Positions 1 to 8,805 of a stretch of DNA of 13,912 nt are shown here, piece by piece. Under the pieces are notes generated by a model. It was not told where the DNA came from. It saw nothing but the letters and a program-made list of their open reading frames with translations, and ran no database searches. The first letter of the stretch is position 1. Every line of letters begins with the position of its first letter. Origin of the DNA: Bacteroidales bacterium (GTDB taxonomy: Bacteria; Bacteroidota; Bacteroidia; Bacteroidales; UBA932); contig JAEDMF010000031.1 in assembly GCA_016303175.1 (NCBI GenBank), positions 1 to 13,912 of the forward strand, in the 5' to 3' direction. The position numbers and the translations under genes are program-made.

Positions 1-37
1 ATTTGATATTTACCTCGTTATCTTTTTCTCTTTCAAT

Positions 38-51
38 ATTGTCAAAGAACT
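38..51 (-). promoter_or_regulatory. boxA-like antitermination site of a presumed rRNA leader
   Basis: Read on the minus strand this is AGTTCTTTGACAAT, which matches the E. coli rrn boxA (TGCTCTTTAACAAT) at 11 of 14 positions and resembles the GTTCTTTGA boxA-like sequences next to rRNA genes in many bacteria. It lies about 40 bases downstream of the start expected from the minus-strand promoter at 95-125, with no ATG in between and none to the window edge. BoxA recruits NusB/NusE for antitermination of rRNA transcripts. The inference is that a 16S rRNA gene lies left of the window on the minus strand; the gene itself is not visible. Confidence 0.6.
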
Positions 52-54
52 GTG

Positions 55-90
55 CCGTTTCCCGATTAAGTATCGTTGTTTCCGAAACGG
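55..90 (-). repeat. Inverted repeat upstream of boxA (possible boxB-like hairpin)
   Basis: CCGTTTC at 55-61 pairs perfectly with GAAACGG at 84-90 (7 bp, 22-base loop). In the minus-strand transcript the hairpin would form right at the 5' end and precede boxA, the same order as boxB-boxA in E. coli rRNA leaders. The long loop makes the structure uncertain. Confidence 0.35.
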
Positions 91-94
91 GATG

Positions 95-125
95 CAAAGA
101 TACGCACATTTTTTTTCTTTGCAAA
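95..125 (-). promoter_or_regulatory. Strong Bacteroidetes-type promoter firing leftward out of the window
   Basis: On the minus strand the -33 box TTTG (122-125) and the -7 box TATCTTTG (95-102) are exactly 19 bases apart, a perfect match to the Bacteroidetes primary-sigma consensus TTTG-N19-TAnnTTTG. The predicted start is near 88-91. There is no start codon between it and the window edge, so it drives a transcript with a long leader, consistent with the boxA found downstream. Confidence 0.65.
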
Positions 126-146
126 TTTTTCTGTTCTTTTTTTTGA

Positions 147-154
147 TAAATTTG
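147..154 (+). promoter_or_regulatory. -7 promoter box for pepT
   Basis: TAAATTTG matches TAnnTTTG. The only TTTG upstream (118-121) is 25 bases away, longer than the usual 19-21, so the -33 element is weak. A start near 158 gives a leader of about 23 bases to the ATG at 181. The box lies inside the longer open frame, which is why the TTG start at 76 is rejected. Confidence 0.5.
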
Positions 155-180
155 CAATATTATCGGTTAAACCTAAATAT

Positions 181-1401
181 ATGAAAGATATTACAGAGCG
201 CTTCTTGGAATATGTAAGCTATGACAGCCAAAGCAATCCCGACAGTGAAAGCTTCCCCTCGTCAGCAAAGCAACTGGTTCTGCTTGAACATCTTAGGGAC
301 GAACTTGAACAGATGGGCATTCCCGCCACCATCGACCAAAACGGCTATGTGATGGGGAAAATCCCCTCCAACTGCCGCAAACAACTGCCCGCGGTGGGAT
401 TCATAGCCCACGTAGACACCTCCCCCGATGCGCCGGGAAATAACATCAAGCCTCAGATAATTGAGAATTATGACGGCGGCAACATTGTCCTGCAGGGCAG
501 CGGAGCCGTACTGAGTGCTGATGATTATCCCTCACTCAACTCATATATAGGTCAGACTATCATCACAACGGACGGCACCACACTGCTCGGAGCGGACGAC
601 AAAGCCGGCGTGGCTGAGATAATGCAGGCAGCACAATACATTATGGAGCATCCGGAGTTCAAGCACGGTCCCGTATGTATAGCTTTCACGCCGGATGAGG
701 AAATAGGCAGAGGAGTGGACCATTTCAATGTGCAGCAGTTCGGAGCCGATTTTGCCTACACTGTAGACGGGGGAGCAATAGGCGAGCTGGAATATGAAAA
801 TTTCAACGCTGCGAGCGCAAAGGTACATTTCAAAGGCTTCAACATACATCCGGGCTATGCGAAAGGAAAGATGAAAAATGCCTTGAGAATGGCTGTGATT
901 TTCGACTCCCTGCTCCCCGAAGGCTGCCGTCCTGAGGAAACGGAAGGCTATGAGGGCTTCTTTCATCTTGTGCACTGCGAGGGCAATGTGGACGAGGCAA
1001 GCCTTACCTATATAATAAGGGACCACGACAAGAATCTGTTTGAGCGCAAGAAGCGCATAATGCAGGAAAGCGCGGAGGCGGTATGCAGGAAGTTTGGTGA
1101 AAAATGTGCAGACGTGGAGTTTCAAGACCAGTACTACAATATGAGGAGCCAGATTGAGCCACACTTCCACATCATAGACATAGCACGCAAAGCAATGCTG
1201 GAGGAGGGCATCACTGCCCACACCAAGCCAATTCGGGGAGGCACGGACGGGGCCAGACTTTCCTATATGGGACTCCCCTGCCCCAACATCTTTGCAGGAG
1301 GCCACAATTTCCATTCAAAACTGGAATTCATACCTATAGAAAGCATGGAAAAGGCCTTCAAAGTCATTGTCAAAATAATTTCACTATTTACCGAAGAATA
1401 A
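181..1401 (+). CDS. pepT: Peptidase T (tripeptide aminopeptidase)
   Basis: Cytosolic M20-family di-zinc aminopeptidase that removes the N-terminal residue from tripeptides in the last steps of peptide use. The 406-residue product is close to enteric PepT (about 408). Zinc-site residues known from Salmonella PepT can be placed: H77 and D79 in AHVDTSPD, the GADDK aspartates D139/D140, E173-E174 in TPDEEIG, D196 in YTVDGG, and H378 in GGHNFHSK. The lid/dimerisation domain lies between (about 207-320) and carries the family's HPGYAKGKM motif. The frame is open upstream to a TTG at 76, but that would add 35 unrelated residues and run through the promoter, so ATG 181 is used. The gene stands alone: a promoter and a hairpin separate it from the next gene. 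Confidence 0.96.
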   Translation: MKDITERFLEYVSYDSQSNPDSESFPSSAKQLVLLEHLRDELEQMGIPATIDQNGYVMGKIPSNCRKQLPAVGFIAHVDTSPDAPGNNIKPQIIENYDGGNIVLQGSGAVLSADDYPSLNSYIGQTIITTDGTTLLGADDKAGVAEIMQAAQYIMEHPEFKHGPVCIAFTPDEEIGRGVDHFNVQQFGADFAYTVDGGAIGELEYENFNAASAKVHFKGFNIHPGYAKGKMKNALRMAVIFDSLLPEGCRPEETEGYEGFFHLVHCEGNVDEASLTYIIRDHDKNLFERKKRIMQESAEAVCRKFGEKCADVEFQDQYYNMRSQIEPHFHIIDIARKAMLEEGITAHTKPIRGGTDGARLSYMGLPCPNIFAGGHNFHSKLEFIPIESMEKAFKVIVKIISLFTEE

Positions 1402-1424
1402 CTTCAGGATTTGCAATTTTTCCC

Positions 1425-1432
1425 TACATTTG
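1425..1432 (+). promoter_or_regulatory. -7 promoter box for the OmpA-like lipoprotein gene
   Basis: TACATTTG is a perfect TAnnTTTG. No good -33 TTTG is seen at 19-21 bases (the nearest TTTG, 1410-1413, is only 11 away). The expected start near 1436-1440 gives a structured leader of about 70 bases before ATG 1508. The TTG at 1430, a nominal start of the longer frame, lies inside this box and can be dismissed. Confidence 0.5.
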
Positions 1433-1444
1433 CACTATGACAAT

Positions 1445-1529
1445 ATGATGGAACACCGGCTGCACGGCCCGTGCGGTTTTGATGTGCTTATTTGTTGTGT
1501 GTGTGATATGAAAAATTGTGTTCCATCAT
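1445..1529 (+). repeat. Perfect 12-bp inverted repeat enclosing a start codon
   Basis: ATGATGGAACAC at 1445-1456 is the exact reverse complement of GTGTTCCATCAT at 1518-1529. The arms enclose 61 bases that contain the hairpin at 1460-1476, a TG-rich run and the ATG at 1508. The right arm lies in codons 4-8 of the lipoprotein gene. In the mRNA the arms could close a long-range helix that holds the start region in a loop. Confidence 0.6.
1460..1480 (+). terminator. GC-rich hairpin plus short T run: pepT terminator or leader attenuator
   Basis: CTGCACG (1460-1466) pairs with CGTGCGG (1470-1476), including one U-G pair, around a GCC loop, and TTTT follows immediately. It could end pepT transcription 59 bases after the stop codon. 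Because it also lies downstream of the -7 box at 1425-1432, it could instead attenuate the next gene's transcript. The T run is only four bases long. Confidence 0.45.
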
Positions 1530-3559
1530 TCATTGGCCGGCTTCTGCTGGCATCTCCATTTCTCTTCTACGGCTGCGCCACGCAGCACAAGCTCAACCAC
1601 TTGCGTACCGGAAATCTTAGCGCCAGGCTCTCACTTGACGGGGGATCTGAGGGGCGCAATGGAGGAAGTTTTAACGGCAGGAACTACTCCATGCCAGAGG
1701 CGGACAATCCCGACAAGGTGTTGGGCGATACTCTGACAATAACAAATTTGGACGGCCGCGAAATGCTGATAATGAAAGCTATGCGGGATGAATCCACCGG
1801 AGAACTCGTGGCCACCCAAGTGCTCAATGCCGCCGTAGTGAGTGCAAGATTCCGGAATGTGGCCGAAAGACACGGCAAGGTAGATTTGGGCTTCTGCATA
1901 ATGGTGCCAGACACTCTTTTGGAAAGGAAATGGCAACTGCGCTTCGAGCCCTGTCTCATTGCCGCGGGAGACAGCATTCCGCTCGAACCACTGATAATTA
2001 CGGGCGATGAATTCCGAAGACAGCAACTGCGCGGCTACCAACAATACCAGCGTTTTCTAAATTCCATAGTGCGGGATAGCCTACACCTGGTGGATTGGCA
2101 CCAACTGGAATCCTTTCTGGAAAGGAACCTTCCTCAAATATACAAATATAGGAATGACAGTTCCTATGTCAGCGATGAACAGTTCCGTTCGGAATTCGGC
2201 GTGAGCGGCAGAGAGGCCCTGGAGCACTACACAAACAAACTTCTCCAAAAGCACAATGCCGCAAAAATAAGCCGCAAAGACAAAATGAAGGAAAAATATG
2301 TGAAAGTACCCATAATAAAGGAAGGGATAAGGCTGGATACGGTTATACGCAATCCGGAGGGTCTATTTTGCTACCATTATGTACATACCTTTGCGGTGAA
2401 AAGGGCATTGCGCAAGGTGGACGTTGTCCTTCAAGGCAATATAAATGACTATTCGGGGCACTTGTACACGATACCTCCCGGCAAACCCTTGAGCTTCTAC
2501 ATCAGTTCCTTAAGCACTCTCGCAGACTACAGGGAAAGATACCTTACCAAGATTGTGGAACGACGTGCTGAAGCAAATATGGCCTGTGACATAAGTTTTG
2601 CTGCGGGTAGTTGCGAACTGCGGCCCCGAATGGACGACAATGCTATGCAGATGGCCAGAATCAAGAAAACCCTGCGACAACTGATGACTGACGATGTGTT
2701 TGAACTGGACTCGGTCAGCGTAATTGCGGGATGTTCTCCAGATGGAGCCTACAACAGCAATGCTCTGCTTGCAGGAAAACGGGCAGAGGCAGTGTGCGGA
2801 CATTTCAGAGCCTTTATGGAAGATCTGAGCGACTCCCTATTCAGGGAAAGCACCATACTGATAAACGAAAACGGCTCAATTTCCAAACAGAAAAAACAAG
2901 AAACCATAAAATTGCGAGGAAAGAGCATCGCGGAAAACTGGAGCCTGCTAGACGAATTGGTTGAAGAAGACCCCGAAATAAGTGATGCTCAAAAGCAGCG
3001 CTACGGAGAGTTGAGAAAAATAAAAGATCCAGACAAGAGAGAAAAGAAAATACAGGAGGAGGATTTCGGAAAATACATCAAGGAAAATATTTATCCGAAA
3101 CTCAGGCGGGTGCAATTCGTTTTCAATCTCCACCGCAAAGGTATGATAAAGGACACGGTGCATACCACTGTGATTGACTCAGTATATATGGCAGGCGTGG
3201 AAGCCCTTAAGGAGCGTGACTACAACAAAGCCGTGGAAATGCTGAGACCATACAACGACTACAACTGCGCAATTGCATATATGGCTTTGGACTACAATGC
3301 CTCGGCGATTGCCATTCTGGAGAAATTGCAGGCGGAGGCAGAAGCCGGCAGAGAAGGAGCACGGGAGAAAGCAGGCAAAAGGCAAGGGGATGCACGGTTA
3401 GATTACCTGCTCGCAATATTGCACCAGCGCAGAGGCAACACAGGCAAAGCCGTAGAATACTATATGCACGCCTGCGAAAGAGACCCTTCCTACATCCACA
3501 GGGGGAACCTCGATCCGGAAATATCCGGTTTGATTAAGACCTACGGTTTGAATCGTTGA
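1508..3559 (+). CDS. OmpA-like / TPR lipoprotein, uncharacterised
   Basis: The 683-residue product begins with a signal sequence ending FLFYGC, so C23 could be lipidated; the lipobox is a poor match. Residues about 30-350 are not recognised. Residues about 361-435 read as an OmpA-type peptidoglycan-binding domain: an ISFAAGSCEL strand, then D401-C409 (DSVSVIAGC), then the family N..L...RA..V signature at 418-428. A charged Lys/Glu-rich insertion (about 440-550) separates this from a likely last strand (RRVQFVFNL). The C-terminus (about 590-680) has TPR-like helices (ALKERDYNKAVEML, HQRRGNTGKAVEYY). It is probably a periplasmic outer-membrane lipoprotein tethered to peptidoglycan. ATG 1508 is chosen because it opens directly into the signal sequence; ATG 1445/1448 would put 20 polar residues in front. 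The exact role is unknown. Confidence 0.8.
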   Translation: MKNCVPSFIGRLLLASPFLFYGCATQHKLNHLRTGNLSARLSLDGGSEGRNGGSFNGRNYSMPEADNPDKVLGDTLTITNLDGREMLIMKAMRDESTGELVATQVLNAAVVSARFRNVAERHGKVDLGFCIMVPDTLLERKWQLRFEPCLIAAGDSIPLEPLIITGDEFRRQQLRGYQQYQRFLNSIVRDSLHLVDWHQLESFLERNLPQIYKYRNDSSYVSDEQFRSEFGVSGREALEHYTNKLLQKHNAAKISRKDKMKEKYVKVPIIKEGIRLDTVIRNPEGLFCYHYVHTFAVKRALRKVDVVLQGNINDYSGHLYTIPPGKPLSFYISSLSTLADYRERYLTKIVERRAEANMACDISFAAGSCELRPRMDDNAMQMARIKKTLRQLMTDDVFELDSVSVIAGCSPDGAYNSNALLAGKRAEAVCGHFRAFMEDLSDSLFRESTILINENGSISKQKKQETIKLRGKSIAENWSLLDELVEEDPEISDAQKQRYGELRKIKDPDKREKKIQEEDFGKYIKENIYPKLRRVQFVFNLHRKGMIKDTVHTTVIDSVYMAGVEALKERDYNKAVEMLRPYNDYNCAIAYMALDYNASAIAILEKLQAEAEAGREGAREKAGKRQGDARLDYLLAILHQRRGNTGKAVEYYMHACERDPSYIHRGNLDPEISGLIKTYGLNR

Positions 3560-3560
3560 A

Positions 3561-3603
3561 GCCCCCGATGCGCAACGAAGGGATTCGCTGCCGACGCCGG
3601 GGC
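3561..3603 (+). repeat. Imperfect stem-loop after the lipoprotein gene
   Basis: GCCCC at 3561-3565 pairs with GGGGC at 3599-3603, enclosing a smaller hairpin CGAA-GGGA-TTCG (3576-3587). It begins two bases after the stop codon and could protect or end the 3' end of the transcript, but no T run follows, so it is not called a rho-independent terminator. Confidence 0.3.
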
Positions 3604-3632
3604 AATACGCATGAGCAGAGCATAATGGGCAA

Positions 3633-3656
3633 GACAGCTTGACAGCTTGACAGCTT
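3633..3656 (+). repeat. Three tandem copies of GACAGCTT
   Basis: Exact 8-base units at 3633-3640, 3641-3648 and 3649-3656, in the 197-base gap between the two envelope-protein genes and about 73 bases upstream of the -7 box at 3729. They may be slippage-generated or a cluster of binding sites. The rest of this gap holds only the stem-loop and the promoter. Confidence 0.7.
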
Positions 3657-3728
3657 GCCTACTCAAAGCCTTTGTCCCATTGGGACATACAGAATGCTTT
3701 TCTCGTGGGAACATCACCCGAATTATGC

Positions 3729-3736
3729 TATATTTG
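3729..3736 (+). promoter_or_regulatory. -7 promoter box for the outer-membrane-type protein gene
   Basis: TATATTTG is a perfect TAnnTTTG, 20 bases before ATG 3757, giving a leader of roughly 15 bases. No TTTG is found at the usual -33 spacing. The longer frame beginning at TTG 3655 runs through this box and is therefore leader, not coding. Confidence 0.5.
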
Positions 3737-3756
3737 CAAAACTTTACGGCATAAAG

Positions 3757-4767
3757 ATGAAAAATTTACTCCTCCTGCTCATGCTTTTGGGAGCAATGTT
3801 GCTGTGCGTGGCGGCAACAGCTCAAAATTACAAAACCTATGTTTCACCGGCATATTTCGGGCCCAACACCTTCCAGGTACCGCAGATGAACAGCGGTGCA
3901 AGGACGGAAAAGAACATTGTGGCCACACTGTGCGGAGACTTCATATGGGGGCACACGGGCAAAAAGGACTACACGGGTGACGTGTATGTGGAATTACATC
4001 TTCCGCTGTTTACGGACAGAGTGAACCTGAGCATCTGGGGAGCCTTGCACGAGTGGTACGATCAGAGCGCAGACGTTCTGGAGTACAGGAAAGTGGGAGC
4101 GACAGGAGCCGGGACAGCCGGGGAAGCAGGGACAGGAGCAGGAGCAGGGACAGGAGCAGCAGGGACAGGGGCAGGAGCAGGGACAGGAGCCGGGACAGGA
4201 GCCGGGACAGGGGCAACAGGAACAGCAACCGGAGCGGCCAGAGGGCACCAATCGGGTCCCCTTTTCATCAGTACGGACATCACGGTGCTCAAAGAAAAAA
4301 AATTCTGTCCTTCAATGCTGATAAGAGCCGGACTGCGCACAGCCTCGGAAAATGACGCCTTCCCAATTCGACGAGGATATGACAGCGCAGGGTATTTTTT
4401 TGATTTGGCCCTCGGCAAGAGCTTTGGTCCGGTCAGCATAGCCGCATCAACCGGATTTTTATGCTGGCAAACAGGCGATGGGGAGCAGAACGACGCCGTA
4501 ATGTTCGGCGGGAAAATCAGCTATAACCACGAATTTGTAAGGGCCGGCCTGCAGTACGGAGGATATTGGGGATGGAGGAAAGACGGGGACTTTCCACGTG
4601 TGATGTATCTGGATATGGATTTCGGGCCGCGCAAATGGTATGTCAAGCCTTATTTGCTTTACCAGCACGGCTTCCACGACTGGCCCTTCGACCTGTTCCG
4701 CGCAGGCATTAAGATTGATATTGACATATTCGGACTTGTCGCTGCGCATAAAAAAGAGAAAAAATAA
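3757..4767 (+). CDS. Secreted, probably outer-membrane beta-barrel protein with Gly/Ala/Thr insert; unknown function
   Basis: The 336-residue product starts with a clear Sec signal peptide (MKNLLLLLMLLGAML, signal peptidase I site ATA|Q after residue 22). The mature part has many short amphipathic strands rich in Tyr, Phe, Trp and Gly (for example VYVELHLPLF, FVRAGLQYGGYWGW, WYVKPYLLYQHGF), as in small outer-membrane barrels. Residues about 114-163 are a low-complexity run of Gly, Ala and Thr that interrupts this pattern between two strands, so it is probably an exposed loop. The C-terminus is KKEKK, not the aromatic residue common in barrels. The gene has its own promoter, but its neighbour is also an envelope protein, so a shared function is possible. 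I do not recognise the family. Confidence 0.72.
   Translation: MKNLLLLLMLLGAMLLCVAATAQNYKTYVSPAYFGPNTFQVPQMNSGARTEKNIVATLCGDFIWGHTGKKDYTGDVYVELHLPLFTDRVNLSIWGALHEWYDQSADVLEYRKVGATGAGTAGEAGTGAGAGTGAAGTGAGAGTGAGTGAGTGATGTATGAARGHQSGPLFISTDITVLKEKKFCPSMLIRAGLRTASENDAFPIRRGYDSAGYFFDLALGKSFGPVSIAASTGFLCWQTGDGEQNDAVMFGGKISYNHEFVRAGLQYGGYWGWRKDGDFPRVMYLDMDFGPRKWYVKPYLLYQHGFHDWPFDLFRAGIKIDIDIFGLVAAHKKEKK
4096..4245 (+). repeat. In-frame GGNRCN-type low-complexity repeat encoding a Gly/Ala/Thr run
   Basis: About 150 bases of degenerate 6- and 12-base units built from GGGACA, GGAGCA and GGAGCC (for example GGGACAGGAGCC twice in succession near 4190-4215), encoding alternating Gly with Ala or Thr. The unit is a multiple of three, so copy-number changes keep the frame. 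The strand is strongly purine-rich, unlike the flanking coding sequence. Confidence 0.85.
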
Positions 4768-4770
4768 TTG

Positions 4771-4801
4771 TTTGTGAGCGTCCGCAATTTGCGTATATTT
4801 G
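4771..4801 (+). promoter_or_regulatory. Consensus promoter for dnaX-lptB
   Basis: TTTG at 4771-4774 and TATATTTG at 4794-4801 are exactly 19 bases apart, a perfect Bacteroidetes promoter. It starts four bases after the stop codon of the preceding gene. A start near 4805 gives a leader of about 35 bases to the dnaX ATG. Confidence 0.75.
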
Positions 4802-4839
4802 TATATTTATATGAATACTACGCCACAGCATAAAGCACA

Positions 4840-6789
<1,950 letters not shown>

Positions 6790-6803
6790 GAAACAGAGCA
6801 CGT

Positions 6804-7583
6804 ATGAAACTCAGAGCAGAAAATCTGGTGAAGAAATATGGTCCCCGCACTGTTGTAAAAGGGGTTTCGATGGAAGTTGAGCAAGGAGAGATCGTAGGTT
6901 TTCTCGGCCCCAACGGAGCAGGAAAAACCACCAGTTTCTATATGATTACCGGTCTGGTAAAACCCAACGGAGGGCGTATCTTTCTCGACGACGAGGAGAT
7001 CACCGGACTACCGATGTACAAAAGAGCCCAAAAAGGCGTCGGCTATCTCGCGCAGGAGGCCTCCGTATTCCGCAAAATGAGTGTGGAAGACAACATTATG
7101 TCCGTAATGGAACTCCACAGCAAATTCACCAAAGAAGAGCGCAAGGAACGCCTGGAAAGCCTTATCGACGAATTCAACCTGCACAAGGTGCGCAAGAGTC
7201 TGGGCATCCAGCTGTCAGGCGGCGAAAGGCGTCGCTGCGAAATTGCCAGGGCTCTGGCCATCGACCCCAAGTTCATATTGCTGGACGAACCCTTTGCCGG
7301 AGTGGATCCCATTGCAGTGGAGGACATTCAGCACATCATTGCCAAACTCAAATACAAGAATATCGGCATCATAATCACCGACCACAATGTTGGAGAAACT
7401 CTGGCTATCATAGACCGAGCCTACCTGCTCTACGAAGGCACCATCCTTCAGACAGGCACTCCGGAAGAACTGGCTGCAGACGAAGAAGTCCGCACCAAAT
7501 ATCTCGGTACGAACTTCGTTCTGAAAAGGTCGGCTGCCTTTGAAAAAATAGGCTGTCAGGACAATTCCGGGACGCAGGAATAA
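6804..7583 (+). CDS. lptB: LPS export ABC transporter ATP-binding protein LptB
   Basis: Cytosolic ATPase that, as a dimer with LptF and LptG, powers lipopolysaccharide extraction from the inner membrane and its transport to the outer membrane. The 259-residue product has every ABC motif: Walker A GPNGAGKTT (35-43), Q-loop Q84 in GYLAQEASVF, signature LSGGE (137-141), Walker B FILLDEP with D161 and E162, D-loop GVDP (166-169), and switch H194 in ITDHNVGETL. The LAQEASVFR segment and DHNVGETL-type switch fit LptB rather than amino-acid ABC ATPases. It is slightly longer than E. coli LptB (241) because of a polar C-terminal tail. ATG 6804 is 14 bases after the dnaX stop and no promoter box is seen between them, so it is probably read from the dnaX promoter. 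Confidence 0.94.
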   Translation: MKLRAENLVKKYGPRTVVKGVSMEVEQGEIVGFLGPNGAGKTTSFYMITGLVKPNGGRIFLDDEEITGLPMYKRAQKGVGYLAQEASVFRKMSVEDNIMSVMELHSKFTKEERKERLESLIDEFNLHKVRKSLGIQLSGGERRRCEIARALAIDPKFILLDEPFAGVDPIAVEDIQHIIAKLKYKNIGIIITDHNVGETLAIIDRAYLLYEGTILQTGTPEELAADEEVRTKYLGTNFVLKRSAAFEKIGCQDNSGTQE

Positions 7584-7595
7584 TACCGGCGCAGA

Positions 7596-8744
7596 TTACA
7601 GCACATACGCGCGCACGTCATCGGCGGTAATGCGCCCCGACGACAATATCATCAGCCTCTCGACCACATTTCTGAGTTCTCTTATGTTGCCGGGCCAGGA
7701 TTTTGCAACCAGCAGGTCTCTCGCCTGGTCATCCATAGGAAGAATATTCATACCGCATTCGTGATGGATCTGCTTCTGGAAATAATCCATCAGAGCGGGA
7801 ATATCCTCCTTTCTCTCGTCCAGGGAAGGAACATTCAGGAGGATTACAGACAGTCGATGGTAGAGATCCTCACGGAAATTACCCTTTGCTATCTCCTCCT
7901 TGAGGTTCTTGTTCGTAGCGGCAACAACTCGCACATCCACATTGATATCCTTGTCCGAGCCCACTCTTGAGAGCTTCTTCTCCTGCAGCACACGCAGCAC
8001 TTTGGCCTGGGCTGGCAAGGACATATCTCCGATTTCGTCGAGAAACAGAGTTCCGCCGTCCGCTTGTTCAAACTTTCCCTTATGTTGCTTTACGGCCGAA
8101 GTAAAGGACCCTTTCTCGTGTCCAAAGAGTTCACTTTCAATGAGTTCCGAAGGGATGGCCGCGCAATTCACCTCAATGTAAGGCATTGCGCTACGATTGC
8201 TTCCAGCCCATATGCTGCGGGCGACGAGTTCCTTACCCGACCCATTGGGGCCACAGATGAGTACTCTCGCATCTGTGGGTGCAACCTTTGCAATCATCTC
8301 CTTGAGCTGCGTTATGGCAGGAGTCGAGCCTATCATCTGCGCGCCGTAAACCTTCTTCTTTAAGGCCTTGGTCTGGCTCACCAGAGAGGTGCGCTCAGAT
8401 GCATTCTTAATGGTAATGAGCGTCCTATTCAAATCGAGAGGCTTGGGTATGAAATCGAAGGCTCCCTTTTTGATGCAGCCTACGGCAGTGTCAATGTCCC
8501 CATGCCCAGATATCATCACAATAGCTGAATCCAGACCCATCCCCACCATGGCGTCAAGCACTTCCACTCCATCCATTCCCGGCATCTTTATATCGCAGAA
8601 AATAACATCATAATGAGACTTGGAAACAAGTTCCAGTCCCTCCTTACCATCCTGCGCCGTGTCCACCGAATAGCCCTCGTCTTTGAGGATTTCTCCCAAT
8701 GAATTGCGTACTGAGCGCTCGTCATCTATTATAAGGATATTCAT
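7596..8744 (-). CDS. NtrC-like response regulator (REC + AAA+), no DNA-binding domain
   Basis: A 382-residue two-domain protein. The receiver domain (1-120) has the acidic pair D7/D8, phospho-acceptor D51 in CDIKMPGMDG, S79 and K101. The AAA+ domain (about 138-372) has Walker A GPNGSGKE (165-172), Walker B LFLDE (D236, E237), the REDLYHRL arginine-finger region (291-298) and GNIREL sensor 2. The sigma-54 contact loop, normally GAFTGA, reads GSFTSA (212-217), and the protein ends soon after the AAA+ lid, without the Fis-type HTH of NtrC (about 460-470 residues). H. pylori FlgR (about 381 residues) has the same HTH-less layout. No histidine kinase lies nearby. The frame extends to 8777, but the promoter box at 8775-8782 rules that start out and MNILIIDDE is the typical beginning. 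Its stop is 12 bases from lptB's. Confidence 0.88.
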   Translation of the reverse strand: MNILIIDDERSVRNSLGEILKDEGYSVDTAQDGKEGLELVSKSHYDVIFCDIKMPGMDGVEVLDAMVGMGLDSAIVMISGHGDIDTAVGCIKKGAFDFIPKPLDLNRTLITIKNASERTSLVSQTKALKKKVYGAQMIGSTPAITQLKEMIAKVAPTDARVLICGPNGSGKELVARSIWAGSNRSAMPYIEVNCAAIPSELIESELFGHEKGSFTSAVKQHKGKFEQADGGTLFLDEIGDMSLPAQAKVLRVLQEKKLSRVGSDKDINVDVRVVAATNKNLKEEIAKGNFREDLYHRLSVILLNVPSLDERKEDIPALMDYFQKQIHHECGMNILPMDDQARDLLVAKSWPGNIRELRNVVERLMILSSGRITADDVRAYVL

Positions 8745-8774
8745 ATCATTTATATTAACGGATATATTAACAGA

Positions 8775-8782
8775 CAAATGTA
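8775..8782 (-). promoter_or_regulatory. -7 promoter box for the response regulator
   Basis: On the minus strand this reads TACATTTG, matching TAnnTTTG; it gives a start near 8768-8771 and a leader of about 25 bases to ATG 8744. No -33 TTTG is found at standard spacing. It is back to back with the cmk box at 8806-8813. Confidence 0.5.
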
Positions 8783-8805
8783 GTCAATATTTCCAAGAAT
8801 TATAG

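Noticed and set aside
76..180. N-terminal extension of pepT from a TTG codon
   Set aside because: The added 35 residues are not PepT-like and are encoded by promoter and leader sequence, including the -7 box at 147-154.
541..1314. Long minus-strand open frame (257 codons) opposite pepT
   Set aside because: It lies wholly inside pepT, which has every catalytic motif; the Cys/His/Val-rich product resembles no known family and has no promoter.
4062..4439. Minus-strand open frame rich in Pro, Ala and Val
   Set aside because: It is the antisense reading of the Gly/Ala/Thr repeat; open frames opposite such tracts are expected because the repeat lacks stops on either strand.
7584..7595. Bidirectional terminator between lptB and the response regulator
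   Set aside because: The gap is only 12 bases and no stem-loop with T runs is seen; GGCGCA (7588-7593) and TGCGCC (7631-7636) can pair but with a 37-base loop. The 3-base efp-recQ gap likewise holds no terminator.
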